From contig MWCQ01000023.1 in NCBI GenBank assembly GCA_002070105.1, positions 1 through 33,066 on the forward strand: a DNA stretch of 33,066 nt. Reading direction: 5' to 3'. This stretch comes from Firmicutes bacterium ADurb.Bin193 (GTDB lineage Bacteria > Bacillota > Clostridia > Monoglobales > Firm-18). The first letter of the stretch is position 1. Each line of letters opens with the position of its first letter. Shown in pieces: positions 8,075 to 16,427 of the stretch. The notes below the pieces were generated by a model, which ran no database searches, was not told the DNA's origin, and worked only from the letters and a program-made list of their open reading frames with translations. The translations under genes and the position numbers were made by a program.

Positions 8075-8104
8075 ATTGCATATTTATACAATATAGTGTA
8101 TAAT
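8075..8104 (+). promoter_or_regulatory. argD promoter with an overlapping ARG-box-like operator
   Basis: The promoter is TTGCAT (8076-8081), a 17-base spacer and TATAAT (8099-8104). The 18 bases at 8075-8092, ATTGCATATTTATACAAT, match the ArgR/AhrC ARG-box pattern T-G-n-A-T, four W bases, A-T-n-C-A. The symmetry is good and the match covers the -35 and spacer. A bound arginine repressor here would block RNA polymerase. The operator call rests on pattern only. Confidence 0.65.
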
Positions 8105-8123
8105 AATATCGGAGGTGGCTAAA

Positions 8124-9302
8124 ATGGAGCTTAACAACATAATCAGTCTTGACAAGAAACACTATATGAATACCTTCGGGGACAGAACTCCAGTTTGTTT
8201 TGAGCGGGGCGAAGGTTTGTATTTATATGCAACCGACGGCAAAAGATATGCAGATTTTATGGGCGGAATAGCCGTAAATGCCCTGGGACATTCCAACCCT
8301 GTTATAAGAAAAGCGCTTCATGACCAGATTGACAAGGTTTTGCACACATCAAACCTTTATTATATCGAAAATCAGGCGTTGCTCGCCGAAAAGCTTACAA
8401 AAATTTCGTGCGCCGACCGCGTATTTTTTGCAAACAGCGGCGCAGAGGCCAACGAAGGCGCGCTTAAACTTGCAAGGATTTATTTTTATAAAAAGGGTGA
8501 GGGGCATAAAAACGAGGTTATAACCCTTAAAAACTCATTTCACGGCAGAACCTTGGCAACGGTTGCGGCGACCGGTCAGGAGAAATACCAAAAGCCCTAT
8601 GCGCCGCTCCCCGGTCCGTTTGTGCATGTGGAGCCGAATGATATAGATGCGCTGTACGGTGCGGTGACGGAAAACATCTGTGCGATTATGCTTGAGGTTA
8701 TTCAGGGCGAAAGCGGTGTTCATCCTCTTACTTATGCCTATCTGTCGGTCGCAAGAAAGATTTGTGACGAAAAGGGTATTCTTCTTATATTCGACGAAGT
8801 TCAGACCGGAATGGGGCGCACGGGTGAGATGTTCGGGTATGAGCACTACTGCATAGAGCCGGATATATTCACGCTTGCGAAGGCTTTGGGCGGCGGCGTT
8901 CCCATTGGGGCGGTCTGCGCGAAGGATTTTTGCTGTGCGTTCAACCCCGGCGACCACGGAACAACCTTCGGAGGCAACCCTCTTGCCTGCCGCGCGGCGC
9001 TTGCGGTTTTGGAGGTTTTCGAGCGGGATGAGCTTGTTGAAAACAGCCGAAAAATGGGAGAGTATCTGGTATCGAAAATTGACGGACTTAAATCCAATAA
9101 AATTACACAAATCCGCGGGCGCGGGCTTATGATAGGGATTGAGCTTAACACGCCCGTTAAAGAGATTAACAAAAAACTCTTTGACAAGGGCTACCTTTGC
9201 GGCAGTGTCGGCAACACAACGCTTCGGATTCTGCCGCCGCTTACCATTACCAAGGCGGACATCGACGGCTTTGTCAGCGTATTAAAGGAGGTGCTTTCGT
9301 GA
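8124..9302 (+). CDS. argD: Acetylornithine aminotransferase
   Basis: ArgD is a class-III PLP aminotransferase. It converts N-acetylglutamate 5-semialdehyde to N-acetylornithine in arginine synthesis. The 392-residue product has FDEVQTGMGRTG with the PLP-ring aspartate at about 224, and the Schiff-base lysine at about 253 in TLAKALGGGVPIG. It also has FANSGAEANEGALKLAR and GTTFGGNPLACRAAL, all typical of the acetylornithine branch. I chose the ATG at 8124 because GGAGG (8111-8115) is 8 bases upstream; an in-frame GTG at 8115 would overlap that site. The stop overlaps the start of argF, so the two are translationally coupled. Transcription is probably arginine-repressed through the operator at 8075-8092. 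Confidence 0.94.
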   Translation: MELNNIISLDKKHYMNTFGDRTPVCFERGEGLYLYATDGKRYADFMGGIAVNALGHSNPVIRKALHDQIDKVLHTSNLYYIENQALLAEKLTKISCADRVFFANSGAEANEGALKLARIYFYKKGEGHKNEVITLKNSFHGRTLATVAATGQEKYQKPYAPLPGPFVHVEPNDIDALYGAVTENICAIMLEVIQGESGVHPLTYAYLSVARKICDEKGILLIFDEVQTGMGRTGEMFGYEHYCIEPDIFTLAKALGGGVPIGAVCAKDFCCAFNPGDHGTTFGGNPLACRAALAVLEVFERDELVENSRKMGEYLVSKIDGLKSNKITQIRGRGLMIGIELNTPVKEINKKLFDKGYLCGSVGNTTLRILPPLTITKADIDGFVSVLKEVLS

Positions 9303-10216
9303 AACACTTGCTTAAAATATCGGACCTTACAACCGACGAATTCGAAGGGCTTTTGAAGCTTGCCCAAAAGCTGAAAGCCGAAATAAAGGCGGGTGTTGAG
9401 CACCACCTGTTAAAAGGGAAATCTTTGGGTATGATTTTTTCCAAATCCTCAACTCGGACAAGGGTTTCGTTTGAGGTGGGAATGTATCAGCTCGGCGGAA
9501 AATCCTTGTTTTTAAGCTCGTCCGATATACAGCTCGGGCGGGGGGAAACGGTATATGACACCGCAAAGGTGCTTTCGCGCTATCTTGACGGGATTATGAT
9601 ACGAACCTTCCTTCAAAGCGATGTCGAGGACTTGGCGAAATACGGCTCCATCCCCGTTATAAACGGGCTTACCGACGACCATCACCCTTGTCAGGCTCTT
9701 GCGGATTTGTTTGCGATTTATGAGCACAAAGGGAAATTAAAGGGTTTGAAGCTTGCGTATGTCGGGGACGGAAACAATGTCGCCCACTCGCTTATGGAAG
9801 CCTGCGCAAAGGCGGGGGTTGACTTTGCCGTCGCATCGCCCAAGGGATATAGCTGTCGCGAGGATATTGTCGAGGGCGCAATACAGCAGGCGAAAAAAAC
9901 CGGCTGCAAAATAGTTGTTACCGAGGATCCCGTTGAAGCTGTTTCGGGCGCGGATGCGATATATACCGATACATGGGTCAGCATGGGGCAGGAGAGCGAA
10001 AAGCAGGAGCGAATAAAGGTATTTATGCCCTATCAGGTTAACAAAAAGCTTTATTCCCATGCAAACGACGGAGCAATCTTCCTCCACTGCCTGCCCGCTT
10101 ACAGGGGATATGAGATGACCGAGGATATTATTGATGCTCCGTTTTCGGTTGTTTTCGACGAGGCGGAAAACCGGCTCCATGTTCAAAAGGCGGTCATGGC
10201 AACACTTATGGGCTAA
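9299..10216 (+). CDS. argF: Ornithine carbamoyltransferase
   Basis: The enzyme joins carbamoyl phosphate and ornithine to make citrulline. With the GTG at 9299 the protein has 305 residues, the normal OTCase length. It carries the carbamoyl-phosphate loop STRTR at 51-55, HPCQ at 129-132, and the ornithine/catalytic HCLP at 263-266. The GTG overlaps the argD stop as GTGA and is preceded by GGAGG. A longer reading frame runs back to 9197 inside argD and is not a credible start. Anabolic use is likely because argD is upstream and no arginine deiminase genes are seen. Confidence 0.95.
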   Translation: MKHLLKISDLTTDEFEGLLKLAQKLKAEIKAGVEHHLLKGKSLGMIFSKSSTRTRVSFEVGMYQLGGKSLFLSSSDIQLGRGETVYDTAKVLSRYLDGIMIRTFLQSDVEDLAKYGSIPVINGLTDDHHPCQALADLFAIYEHKGKLKGLKLAYVGDGNNVAHSLMEACAKAGVDFAVASPKGYSCREDIVEGAIQQAKKTGCKIVVTEDPVEAVSGADAIYTDTWVSMGQESEKQERIKVFMPYQVNKKLYSHANDGAIFLHCLPAYRGYEMTEDIIDAPFSVVFDEAENRLHVQKAVMATLMG

Positions 10217-10234
10217 CGAAAGGAAGGATATACA

Positions 10235-10711
10235 ATGGACAGTAACGGCTTCTTTGTAAGGCGTGCGACCGTCGAGGACACGCAGGGAGTTTTGGACATA
10301 ACAAGAGAGGCTTTTGTTAAATATGCCGAAATGGCGGGTCTTAAAACGGTTGATGCCCTTTCGGAAACATTTGAGCAGGTTAAAAGAGATATTGAAAGCA
10401 AATATGTTTATGCGGCTTTTTTGGACAATAAAATCGTCGGAAGCGTAAGGCTTGATGTGAATAAGGAGGCAAAGACGGCTTATCTCAGTCGCTTCGGCGT
10501 TTCGGTGGTGCATCAGAACCTCGGAATAGGAAAGTCGCTTATGAACCTTGTGGATACGGAAATGCAAAGCCTTGGGGTAAAGAAGGTTTATCTTCACACC
10601 GCCGCAAAGGTTAAGCCGCTTATCATATTTTATTACGGACGAAATTTTTATGTGGAGTCCACCTCAAACGACAGGGGCTATATAAGGGCGCTTCTTGTTA
10701 AGGAGTATTAA
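10235..10711 (+). CDS. GNAT-family N-acetyltransferase in the arginine operon
   Basis: The 158-residue protein is a single GNAT domain. It has an N-terminal FFVRRATVEDTQGVLDITREAF strand-helix and the acetyl-CoA pyrophosphate loop around VVHQNLGIGKSLMNLV (Q-x-x-G-x-G). The C-terminal VYLHTAAKVKPLIIFYYGRNFY is typical of the family. The ATG is preceded by AAAGGAAGG and lies 18 bases after argF with no terminator between them, so it is the third gene of the argD-argF operon. The substrate is unknown. Because of its position, a glutamate N-acetyltransferase role is possible but is not shown by the sequence. Confidence 0.8.
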   Translation: MDSNGFFVRRATVEDTQGVLDITREAFVKYAEMAGLKTVDALSETFEQVKRDIESKYVYAAFLDNKIVGSVRLDVNKEAKTAYLSRFGVSVVHQNLGIGKSLMNLVDTEMQSLGVKKVYLHTAAKVKPLIIFYYGRNFYVESTSNDRGYIRALLVKEY

Positions 10712-10722
10712 GCAACAACAAA

Positions 10723-10764
10723 ATAATACCGTCTCCGAAGTACATCGGGGGCGGTATTGTTTTA
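10723..10764. terminator. Bidirectional terminator between GNAT and flavodoxin genes
   Basis: Arms AATACCG.CTCCGA and TCGG.GGCGGTATT (about 10724-10737 and 10745-10758) enclose a short loop. T-rich tracts lie on both sides (GTTTT on plus; ATTTTGTTGTT on minus). It serves the two converging transcription units. Confidence 0.75.
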
Positions 10765-10788
10765 ATGTATGTTTTAAGCCTCGTCGGG

Positions 10789-11313
10789 TTATTCGCCCTT
10801 TACAAAGGCGACAATCGGCTCGATTGATTTTCTGTTGGTAAAATCAACCGTTTTGCCGTATGTAGCAAGAATACCCATGCTGTCGGCATCATCGGCTTTT
10901 TTTGCCCGGAGAATCGTTTTAAGCGTGAACATTAAAAACCTGTCGAGGGGGTTCATCTTCTTATAGTCAAGACCGCCGCGCAGGAAGAAAACCTTAATAC
11001 TTTTTCGCATTTCTTCCGTAAGGTTACGAGAGGTAACCTCCTCTGCCGCCTTTTCGATTTGAGTCGAAGCGCCGACGGCAAACAATACGATTTTTTTATC
11101 CTTTAATTTTTCAAAGTTCTTTTTTATAAAAGAAAATCCGATAACCCCGCCCGCATACAGTCCGCCGCCGTATATAATTGTATCATACTGAGCAAGGTGA
11201 TTTGCTTTCGCATCGGACACCTTTAAAAGATCGCATTCCAAATCCTCGGCAAGCCAACGGGCGTATTTTTCGGTAGTACCGTATTTCGATTTGTATATAA
11301 TGACTGTTGACAC
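10789..11313 (-). CDS. Flavodoxin-domain protein (HemG-like flavodoxin family)
   Basis: The 174-residue protein has the flavodoxin fold. The phosphate-binding loop of FMN, YKSKYGTTEKYARWLA, follows the first strand at about residues 7-22. YDTIIYGGGLYAGGVIGF and KKIVLFAVGAS are the next strands. The family includes protoporphyrinogen oxidase HemG and menaquinone-linked flavodoxins; electron transfer through FMN is the safe call and the partner is unknown. A GTG start at 11313 is preferred because GGGGGGAG is 5-6 bases upstream. It lies 39 bases after a TauE/SafE half-gene pair on the same strand and may be co-transcribed. Confidence 0.8.
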   Translation of the reverse strand: MSTVIIYKSKYGTTEKYARWLAEDLECDLLKVSDAKANHLAQYDTIIYGGGLYAGGVIGFSFIKKNFEKLKDKKIVLFAVGASTQIEKAAEEVTSRNLTEEMRKSIKVFFLRGGLDYKKMNPLDRFLMFTLKTILRAKKADDADSMGILATYGKTVDFTNRKSIEPIVAFVKGE

Positions 11314-11352
11314 TGCTACTCCCCCCAATACTGATTTTATATGATGATTATA

Positions 11353-11721
11353 TCATTTCACTTTCTTTAATGCAAGAAAAAACTCATTGCATCCGATTAC
11401 AATAATCAGCACCGCAAACATTTTTCTGAGCACCTGTGAGGAAATAATGCCCGCAAGAAGTGCGCCCCCTATCGAGCCCGCAACGCCGTATGCCGCCAAA
11501 ATCCATGCAAGCCTTACATCAACGCTTTTGTTTTTAATGTGAATCCAAAGCGCGGCGAAGCCTGTGGGTATAAAATAAAGAAGGTTAATACCCTGAGCGG
11601 TCTTTTGTTCAAACCCCAAAAGGAGAGTCAAAAACGGAATAAGAACGACTCCTCCTCCTATTCCCATTCCGCTTACTATTCCGGACAGAAACCCTGCAAA
11701 AGCACGAAGTATTATACCCAT
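11353..11721 (-). CDS. TauE/SafE-family half-length membrane protein (second of pair)
   Basis: TauE/SafE proteins are membrane exporters for sulfite, organosulfonates and related anions. Full-length members have two homologous halves of about 120 residues. This 122-residue protein corresponds to one half. It has hydrophobic segments and the family glycine motif near the N-terminus (GIVSGMGIGGGVVLIPFLTLLLG). Its start overlaps the stop of the upstream half-gene by 10 bases, which implies coupling and a likely heterodimer that reconstitutes a full transporter. The substrate cannot be told. This is not a frameshifted full-length gene, because each half has its own start, glycine motif and complete set of segments. 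Confidence 0.85.
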   Translation of the reverse strand: MGIILRAFAGFLSGIVSGMGIGGGVVLIPFLTLLLGFEQKTAQGINLLYFIPTGFAALWIHIKNKSVDVRLAWILAAYGVAGSIGGALLAGIISSQVLRKMFAVLIIVIGCNEFFLALKKVK

Positions 11722-12068
11722 AACATTCTTATCCCCGCTAATATCATTGAAACAGCGAACGCCGTTCTTACGATTTTTACGGGTACCCGTTTCAAAACCC
11801 TTGCGCCCGTAATTCCGCCCACAACTCCGAAGGCGGCGATTATTACCGTAGCCTTAACATCCAAAAGTCCCTGCCTTAAATAAAAAAAGGACGATACCAT
11901 TGTAATGGGAAGAATAACCGATATTGCCGTAGCGTGAGCGCGGTGAGGCGCAATACCCAAAAGACGCTCCAGGACGGGGACAATAATCGTTCCGCCGCCC
12001 GCACCAAGCACTCCGTTTAACAGCCCGCTTGTAATACCTATTACCGCATATAATATATTTTTTTTCAT
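11712..12068 (-). CDS. TauE/SafE-family half-length membrane protein (first of pair)
   Basis: A 118-residue membrane protein with about four hydrophobic segments and the TauE/SafE glycine motif GLLNGVLGAGGGTIIVPVLERLLG at about residues 15-38. It also has AHATAISVILPITMVSSFFYL and a second half rich in GVVGGITGARVL. It resembles its downstream neighbour in plan but not residue by residue, consistent with the two being the divergent halves of a split transporter. No clear Shine-Dalgarno precedes the ATG. The 255 bases upstream are shared with the divergent yloU promoter. Confidence 0.85.
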   Translation of the reverse strand: MKKNILYAVIGITSGLLNGVLGAGGGTIIVPVLERLLGIAPHRAHATAISVILPITMVSSFFYLRQGLLDVKATVIIAAFGVVGGITGARVLKRVPVKIVRTAFAVSMILAGIRMLWV

Positions 12069-12218
12069 AGAATATATTTTAAGATAAAAGCTTTGATTTT
12101 ATACTTAAATAAAGCGTCCGCTCGCCGCGTGAGCGTAAGCGAAGGCGAAATTTATTTGCGCCGAAGCGTAAAAAAACGCACGAAAATGCGCGTTTTCTAT
12201 TAATTCGCAAAATAACAT

Positions 12219-12247
12219 TTGAATTTTTTCCGAATATATATTAAAAT
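12219..12247 (+). promoter_or_regulatory. Probable promoter of the yloU-fakA-recG operon
   Basis: TTGAAT (12219-12224), a 17-base spacer, then TAAAAT (12242-12247), about 75 bases before the yloU ATG. Upstream, 12110-12170 holds a GC-richer stretch with several GCG-repeats that I cannot explain. Confidence 0.55.
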
Positions 12248-12323
12248 AGAATAGTAAGGGAAATAATGAAATTAAGAAATCTTTGGTTAAGCAGGGCTTA
12301 CCGTATAAAATGGAGGTGCAAAC

Positions 12324-12677
12324 ATGAACGCGAAAATCGAAAACAGCAACGGTATAATATCCATCTCGACCGAGGTCATAGCAATGATTGCGGGTGATGC
12401 CGCAATGCGGTGCTACGGCGTTGTGGGAATGGCGGTAAGAAGCGCTTCCGATGGCATTGCCTCCCTTCTTAAAAAGGATAATGTGAGCCGCGGAATAAAA
12501 GTTATTGTCGACGAGGGGGGTATTTCCATCGACATACATGTCATAGTGGAATACGGTGTAAACATAAAGGCGGCATCAAACAGCATTATCGAAAGCGTAA
12601 GATATAATGTCGAAAACGCTACGGGCTTTATTGTAAAACAAATTAATGTGCATGTCGAAAGCGTGCGTGTCGACTAA
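12324..12677 (+). CDS. yloU: Asp23/Gls24 family envelope stress protein (YloU)
   Basis: Asp23/Gls24 proteins are abundant membrane-associated proteins tied to envelope homeostasis. The small YloU type is almost always encoded next to the DAK-domain protein YloV/FakA. The 117-residue product shows the family layout: GIISISTEVIAMIAGDAAMRCYGVVGM at the start, GISIDIHVIVEYGVNI in the middle, and VENATGFIVKQINVHVESVRV at the end. GGAGGTG lies 7-8 bases before the ATG. fakA/yloV follows 13 bases after the stop. Confidence 0.92.
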   Translation: MNAKIENSNGIISISTEVIAMIAGDAAMRCYGVVGMAVRSASDGIASLLKKDNVSRGIKVIVDEGGISIDIHVIVEYGVNIKAASNSIIESVRYNVENATGFIVKQINVHVESVRVD

Positions 12678-12690
12678 AGGGGGTAGCTTT

Positions 12691-14298
12691 GTGCCAGACA
12701 GTATAGACGGCGTAATGCTGAAAAAGGCAATTATAAACGCCTCGAATAATCTTGTAAACCATAAAAAATCCGTTGATGATATGAATGTATTCCCCGTGCC
12801 TGACGGCGATACGGGAACAAATATGGCCATGACCATTTCCTCCGCCGCCAGAGAGGTTTTGGCGCAGGACAGTACATCCGTCGCAAAGGTTGCGGACTGT
12901 GCCGCATCGGCCGCGCTCCGCGGCGCAAGAGGGAACAGCGGCGTCATTTTATCACAGCTTTTCCGTGGCTTTGCAAAAGGGGTTGCGGGCAAGGATGAGG
13001 TTAATGCAACAGAGCTTGCGGCGGCAATAAAATCGGCAAGCGATATGGCATACAAAGCAGTTATGAAGCCTACGGAGGGCACCATACTTACCGTTGCGCG
13101 CGCCGCGGCGGACAAAGCTGTCAGCATCGCGGAGCAGACGCCCGATATAACGGAGTTTGCGACACTTGTTGTTGAAGCGGCGAAGGAAACCCTTGACAAA
13201 ACGCCCGATATGCTTCCTGTGCTTAAGCAGGCGGGGGTTGTGGATGCGGGCGGAATGGGGCTTGTAATAATTATCGAAGGCGTAATATCCGCATTAAAGG
13301 GCGAGGAAATTACAATAAAGAAAGAGCTTGAGGAAGCCTCTGAAAAAAGAACAACACCCATTGATACGGATAATATAAAATTTATCTACTGCACCGAATT
13401 TTTGATAACCAAAAAATCGCTTAATTACAGTATTCGCTCATTCACCGCGGCAATCGAGAGGGTGGGCGACAGCATGCTTGTTATTGAGGAGGGTGAGCTT
13501 GTAAAGGTTCATATCCATACAAACCGCCCCGGCTATGTTCTTGAGCAGGCGGTAAAGATCGGCGAGCTTTCGGGTCTTAAAATCGACAACATGAAAATTC
13601 AGCACAGCGAAACGATTGAAACAAAGCCGGAGTCCCCGCCGAAAAAATACGGCATTGTCGCGGTTGCGTCCGGTAGCGGGCTTGAACGGATTTTTTCGGA
13701 CATAGGCGTTGACGAAATCGTCAGGGGCGGGCAGAGCATGAACCCCAGCACGGAGGATATCCTCCGCGCGGTATCCTCCGTAAACGCCGAGACTATTTTT
13801 GTGCTTCCTAACAACAAGAATATAATCCTTGCCGCACAGCAGGCGGCGGAAATCAGTGATAAAAACATTATCGTTATTCCCTCCCGCACAATTCCGCAGG
13901 GAATAAGCGCAGTACTTATGTTTGATGAGGGAGCGTCGGCCGAGGACAACAAAAAGAACATGGAAGAAGCCGCTTTTTCCATAAAAACGGGACAGGTAAC
14001 CTTTGCCGCAAGGGATTCCGAAATTGACGGAATGAAGATAAAAGAGGGCGACATTATGGGTATGGAGGACGGAAAAATTACCATGCTCGGCACCGATCCG
14101 GGTGATGTCGCCGCCAAGGTTATTGACAATCTTGCCGATGATGGCGCGGCGGTTATAACCATCTTCTACGGAAACGGCGTTAAGGATTCTGAGGCGGAGG
14201 AGCTTGCAACAAAGGTCCGCGGCAAGTACACCCGCTGTGATGTTTTGTCGCACGACGGCGGACAGCCTCTTTATCACTATATAATATCTGTGGAGTAG
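12691..14298 (+). CDS. fakA: DAK2-domain fatty acid kinase subunit FakA (YloV)
   Basis: FakA binds ATP and phosphorylates fatty acids presented by a FakB (DegV-type) partner, feeding exogenous or recycled acyl chains into phospholipid synthesis. With GTG at 12691 the protein has 535 residues. The DhaL/DAK2 domain is at the N-terminus: NVFPVPDGDTGTNM at about 32-45 has the Mg-ATP aspartates, followed by ARGNSGVILSQLFRG and DAGGMGLVI. The middle and C-terminal domains end with VAAKVIDNLADDGAAVITIFYGNG. I chose the GTG because GGGGGT lies about 7 bases upstream; the longer frame runs back into yloU. recG starts 4 bases after the stop. No FakB gene is in the window. Confidence 0.9.
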   Translation: MPDSIDGVMLKKAIINASNNLVNHKKSVDDMNVFPVPDGDTGTNMAMTISSAAREVLAQDSTSVAKVADCAASAALRGARGNSGVILSQLFRGFAKGVAGKDEVNATELAAAIKSASDMAYKAVMKPTEGTILTVARAAADKAVSIAEQTPDITEFATLVVEAAKETLDKTPDMLPVLKQAGVVDAGGMGLVIIIEGVISALKGEEITIKKELEEASEKRTTPIDTDNIKFIYCTEFLITKKSLNYSIRSFTAAIERVGDSMLVIEEGELVKVHIHTNRPGYVLEQAVKIGELSGLKIDNMKIQHSETIETKPESPPKKYGIVAVASGSGLERIFSDIGVDEIVRGGQSMNPSTEDILRAVSSVNAETIFVLPNNKNIILAAQQAAEISDKNIIVIPSRTIPQGISAVLMFDEGASAEDNKKNMEEAAFSIKTGQVTFAARDSEIDGMKIKEGDIMGMEDGKITMLGTDPGDVAAKVIDNLADDGAAVITIFYGNGVKDSEAEELATKVRGKYTRCDVLSHDGGQPLYHYIISVE

Positions 14299-14302
14299 AG
14301 CT

Positions 14303-16330
14303 ATGCTTTTAAGAGAAATAGGAAGTATAAAGGGCGTAGGCAAAACCCGTGAAAAGCTGTTTTTGCGGCTCGGAATCCGCACAGCCGAGGATATGCTGCG
14401 CTATTTTCCGCGTACCTATGAGGACAGGTCACAGATTAAAAGCATTTGCGACACCATAGACGGAGAGAGTGTTTGCATCAGGGCGACTGCCTGTACCGTC
14501 CTTAAAACGAAAAGGGTCAGGCATGGGCTTTCGTACCAAAAGGTTACCGTTAGCGACGGTACGGGCGTTGTTTTTATAACCTGGTTTAACCATGACTGGC
14601 TCGTAAGGACCTTTGACCTTGAGGCGGAGTATACATATTACGGAAAGGTCACAGTAAAAAACGGAAGGCTTGAAATGAACAACCCCGTCATCGTGAGGGA
14701 TAACAAAATAGAGCCGATATATCCCCTTACGGCAGGGCTTACCCAAAGCGTTTTCCGCTCCGTTATGGAGCAATGTATTCCGTATGTAAGCGAAATCCCC
14801 GAAATTCTTCCCGCATGGGTAAGGGAAAAATATACCCTCTGCGGAATTGAATACGCAATTTCAAATATGCACTTCCCCGAAAACTTTGAAAAATTCGAGT
14901 ATGCAAGAAAAAGGCTTGCATTTGAAGAGCTTTTTCTTTTGCAGCTCGGTTTAAGGCTTTTAAAACAACGGCGCGCCGGTCTTTTCGGCACGCCGCTTTG
15001 TAACACCGAAAGCGTAAAGCCGTTTATTGAGTCCCTTCCGTTCCCTCTTACCGCCGCGCAAAAAAGGGTTATCAAAGAAATTTTGTCGGACCTTCGTCAG
15101 GAAAAAGTTATGCAAAGGCTTGTTCAGGGCGATGTGGGAAGCGGAAAGACGATTGTTGCGGCGGTTGCAATGCTTGTCGCGGCGAAAAGCGGGGCGCAGG
15201 CGGCTATGATGGTACCTACGGAGATTCTTGCGGAACAGCATTTTGACTCCGTTTCCGCCCTTTTGGATAAGTTCGGCGTTACCGTCGGGCTTCTTACGGG
15301 AAGTCTAACCGCCAAGCAGAAAAAGGAGATGTACCAAAAAATCGCGAGCGGTGAAATAAGCGTGGTTATCGGAACTCACGCCCTTATACAGAGCGGAGTT
15401 GATTTTCACAGCCTCTGCCTTGTCGTGACGGACGAGCAGCACCGCTTCGGCGTCAAGCAACGCGCAGCCCTTGCCCTAAAGGGTAATTCGCCCCACCTTC
15501 TTGTTATGACCGCAACGCCTATTCCGAGGACACTTTCGCTTATACTGTACGGCGACCTTAATGTATCGGTGATTGACGAGCTTCCGCCAGGGCGGATGAA
15601 GATTGATACATACGCAGTGGACGAAACCATGCGGGGACGGATAAACGAGTTTATGAAAAAGCAGGTGCAAAGCGGGCGGCAGGTGTATATTGTGTGTCCG
15701 CTTATAGATGACAGCGAAACGACAGAGTTGAAGGCGGCGACGGAGTACGCCGAAAACCTTAAAAAAAATGTTTTCGTCGGTTTTACCGTCGGGCTTGTTC
15801 ACGGGCGACTTAAACCCAAGGAAAAGGACGATGTAATGCGTCGCTTTTCAAGGGGCGAAATTGATGTTTTGGTCAGCACAACGGTAATCGAGGTTGGAGT
15901 AAATGTCCCCAACGCAACGCTTATGGTGATAGAAAATGCCGAGCGCTTCGGGCTTTCCCAGCTTCATCAGCTTCGCGGAAGGGTCGGGCGAGGCCGGCAC
16001 AAGTCGTACTGTATTTTGTTTAATCAGGGCGGGGGAGAAATCGCAAGGCAGAGAATGGAGATTATGGAAAAGACCGGCGACGGCTTTGAGATTTCTCAAA
16101 AGGATTTGGAGCTTCGCGGGCCCGGCGAGTTTTTCGGAACGCTTCAGCACGGTCTTCCCGAACTTAAAGCCGCAAACCTTTACACCGACATGGGGATTGT
16201 CGCCATTTCGGGTGAGGCAGTGGGCAAGATTTTGTCGGACGACCCCGATTTGTCGAATGAGGAAAATGCTTTAATAAGGCGAAGAATTGAGGATATGTTC
16301 AGACAAACGGGCGAGTTTGAGTTTAATTAG
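14303..16330 (+). CDS. recG: ATP-dependent DNA helicase RecG
   Basis: RecG reverses stalled replication forks and migrates branched DNA. The 675-residue protein has the N-terminal wedge/OB region (KGVGKTREKLFLRLGI, then a fold around VTVSDGTGVVFITWFN). The superfamily-2 helicase core follows: Walker A GDVGSGKT at 276-283, Walker B DEQH at 377-380, TATPIPRT, and QLHQLRGRVGRG. The RecG-specific C-terminus follows (DLELRGPGEFFGTLQHGLPE). All motifs are intact. The ATG follows the fakA stop by 4 bases, so the genes are co-translated; yloU-yloV-recG is a common Firmicute arrangement. Confidence 0.97.
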   Translation: MLLREIGSIKGVGKTREKLFLRLGIRTAEDMLRYFPRTYEDRSQIKSICDTIDGESVCIRATACTVLKTKRVRHGLSYQKVTVSDGTGVVFITWFNHDWLVRTFDLEAEYTYYGKVTVKNGRLEMNNPVIVRDNKIEPIYPLTAGLTQSVFRSVMEQCIPYVSEIPEILPAWVREKYTLCGIEYAISNMHFPENFEKFEYARKRLAFEELFLLQLGLRLLKQRRAGLFGTPLCNTESVKPFIESLPFPLTAAQKRVIKEILSDLRQEKVMQRLVQGDVGSGKTIVAAVAMLVAAKSGAQAAMMVPTEILAEQHFDSVSALLDKFGVTVGLLTGSLTAKQKKEMYQKIASGEISVVIGTHALIQSGVDFHSLCLVVTDEQHRFGVKQRAALALKGNSPHLLVMTATPIPRTLSLILYGDLNVSVIDELPPGRMKIDTYAVDETMRGRINEFMKKQVQSGRQVYIVCPLIDDSETTELKAATEYAENLKKNVFVGFTVGLVHGRLKPKEKDDVMRRFSRGEIDVLVSTTVIEVGVNVPNATLMVIENAERFGLSQLHQLRGRVGRGRHKSYCILFNQGGGEIARQRMEIMEKTGDGFEISQKDLELRGPGEFFGTLQHGLPELKAANLYTDMGIVAISGEAVGKILSDDPDLSNEENALIRRRIEDMFRQTGEFEFN

Positions 16331-16361
16331 GTAAAACCCGCAAATACAGGAGTTTTGGTGG

Positions 16362-16385
16362 GTGTAAAGTTTAATACCTTTACAC
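16362..16385. repeat. Short hairpin GTGTAAAG...CTTTACAC after recG
   Basis: An eight-base perfect inverted repeat has an eight-base loop. There is no T tract after it, so it is a weak terminator at best. It lies between recG and the DUF486 gene. Confidence 0.4.
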
Positions 16386-16427
16386 ATTAACCAAGGGATT
16401 AATAAATCGGAGGCTTAAAAAACAATT

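Noticed and set aside
9737-10597. 286-residue minus-strand frame opposite argF and the GNAT gene
   Set aside because: It is antisense to two clear genes, has no recognisable motif and no ribosome-binding site.
12105-12539. 144-residue minus-strand frame opposite yloU
   Set aside because: It is antisense to a well-supported Asp23 gene, and the translation lacks family features.
13438-14382. 314-residue minus-strand frame opposite fakA
   Set aside because: It is a shadow of the fakA codon pattern and has no domain.
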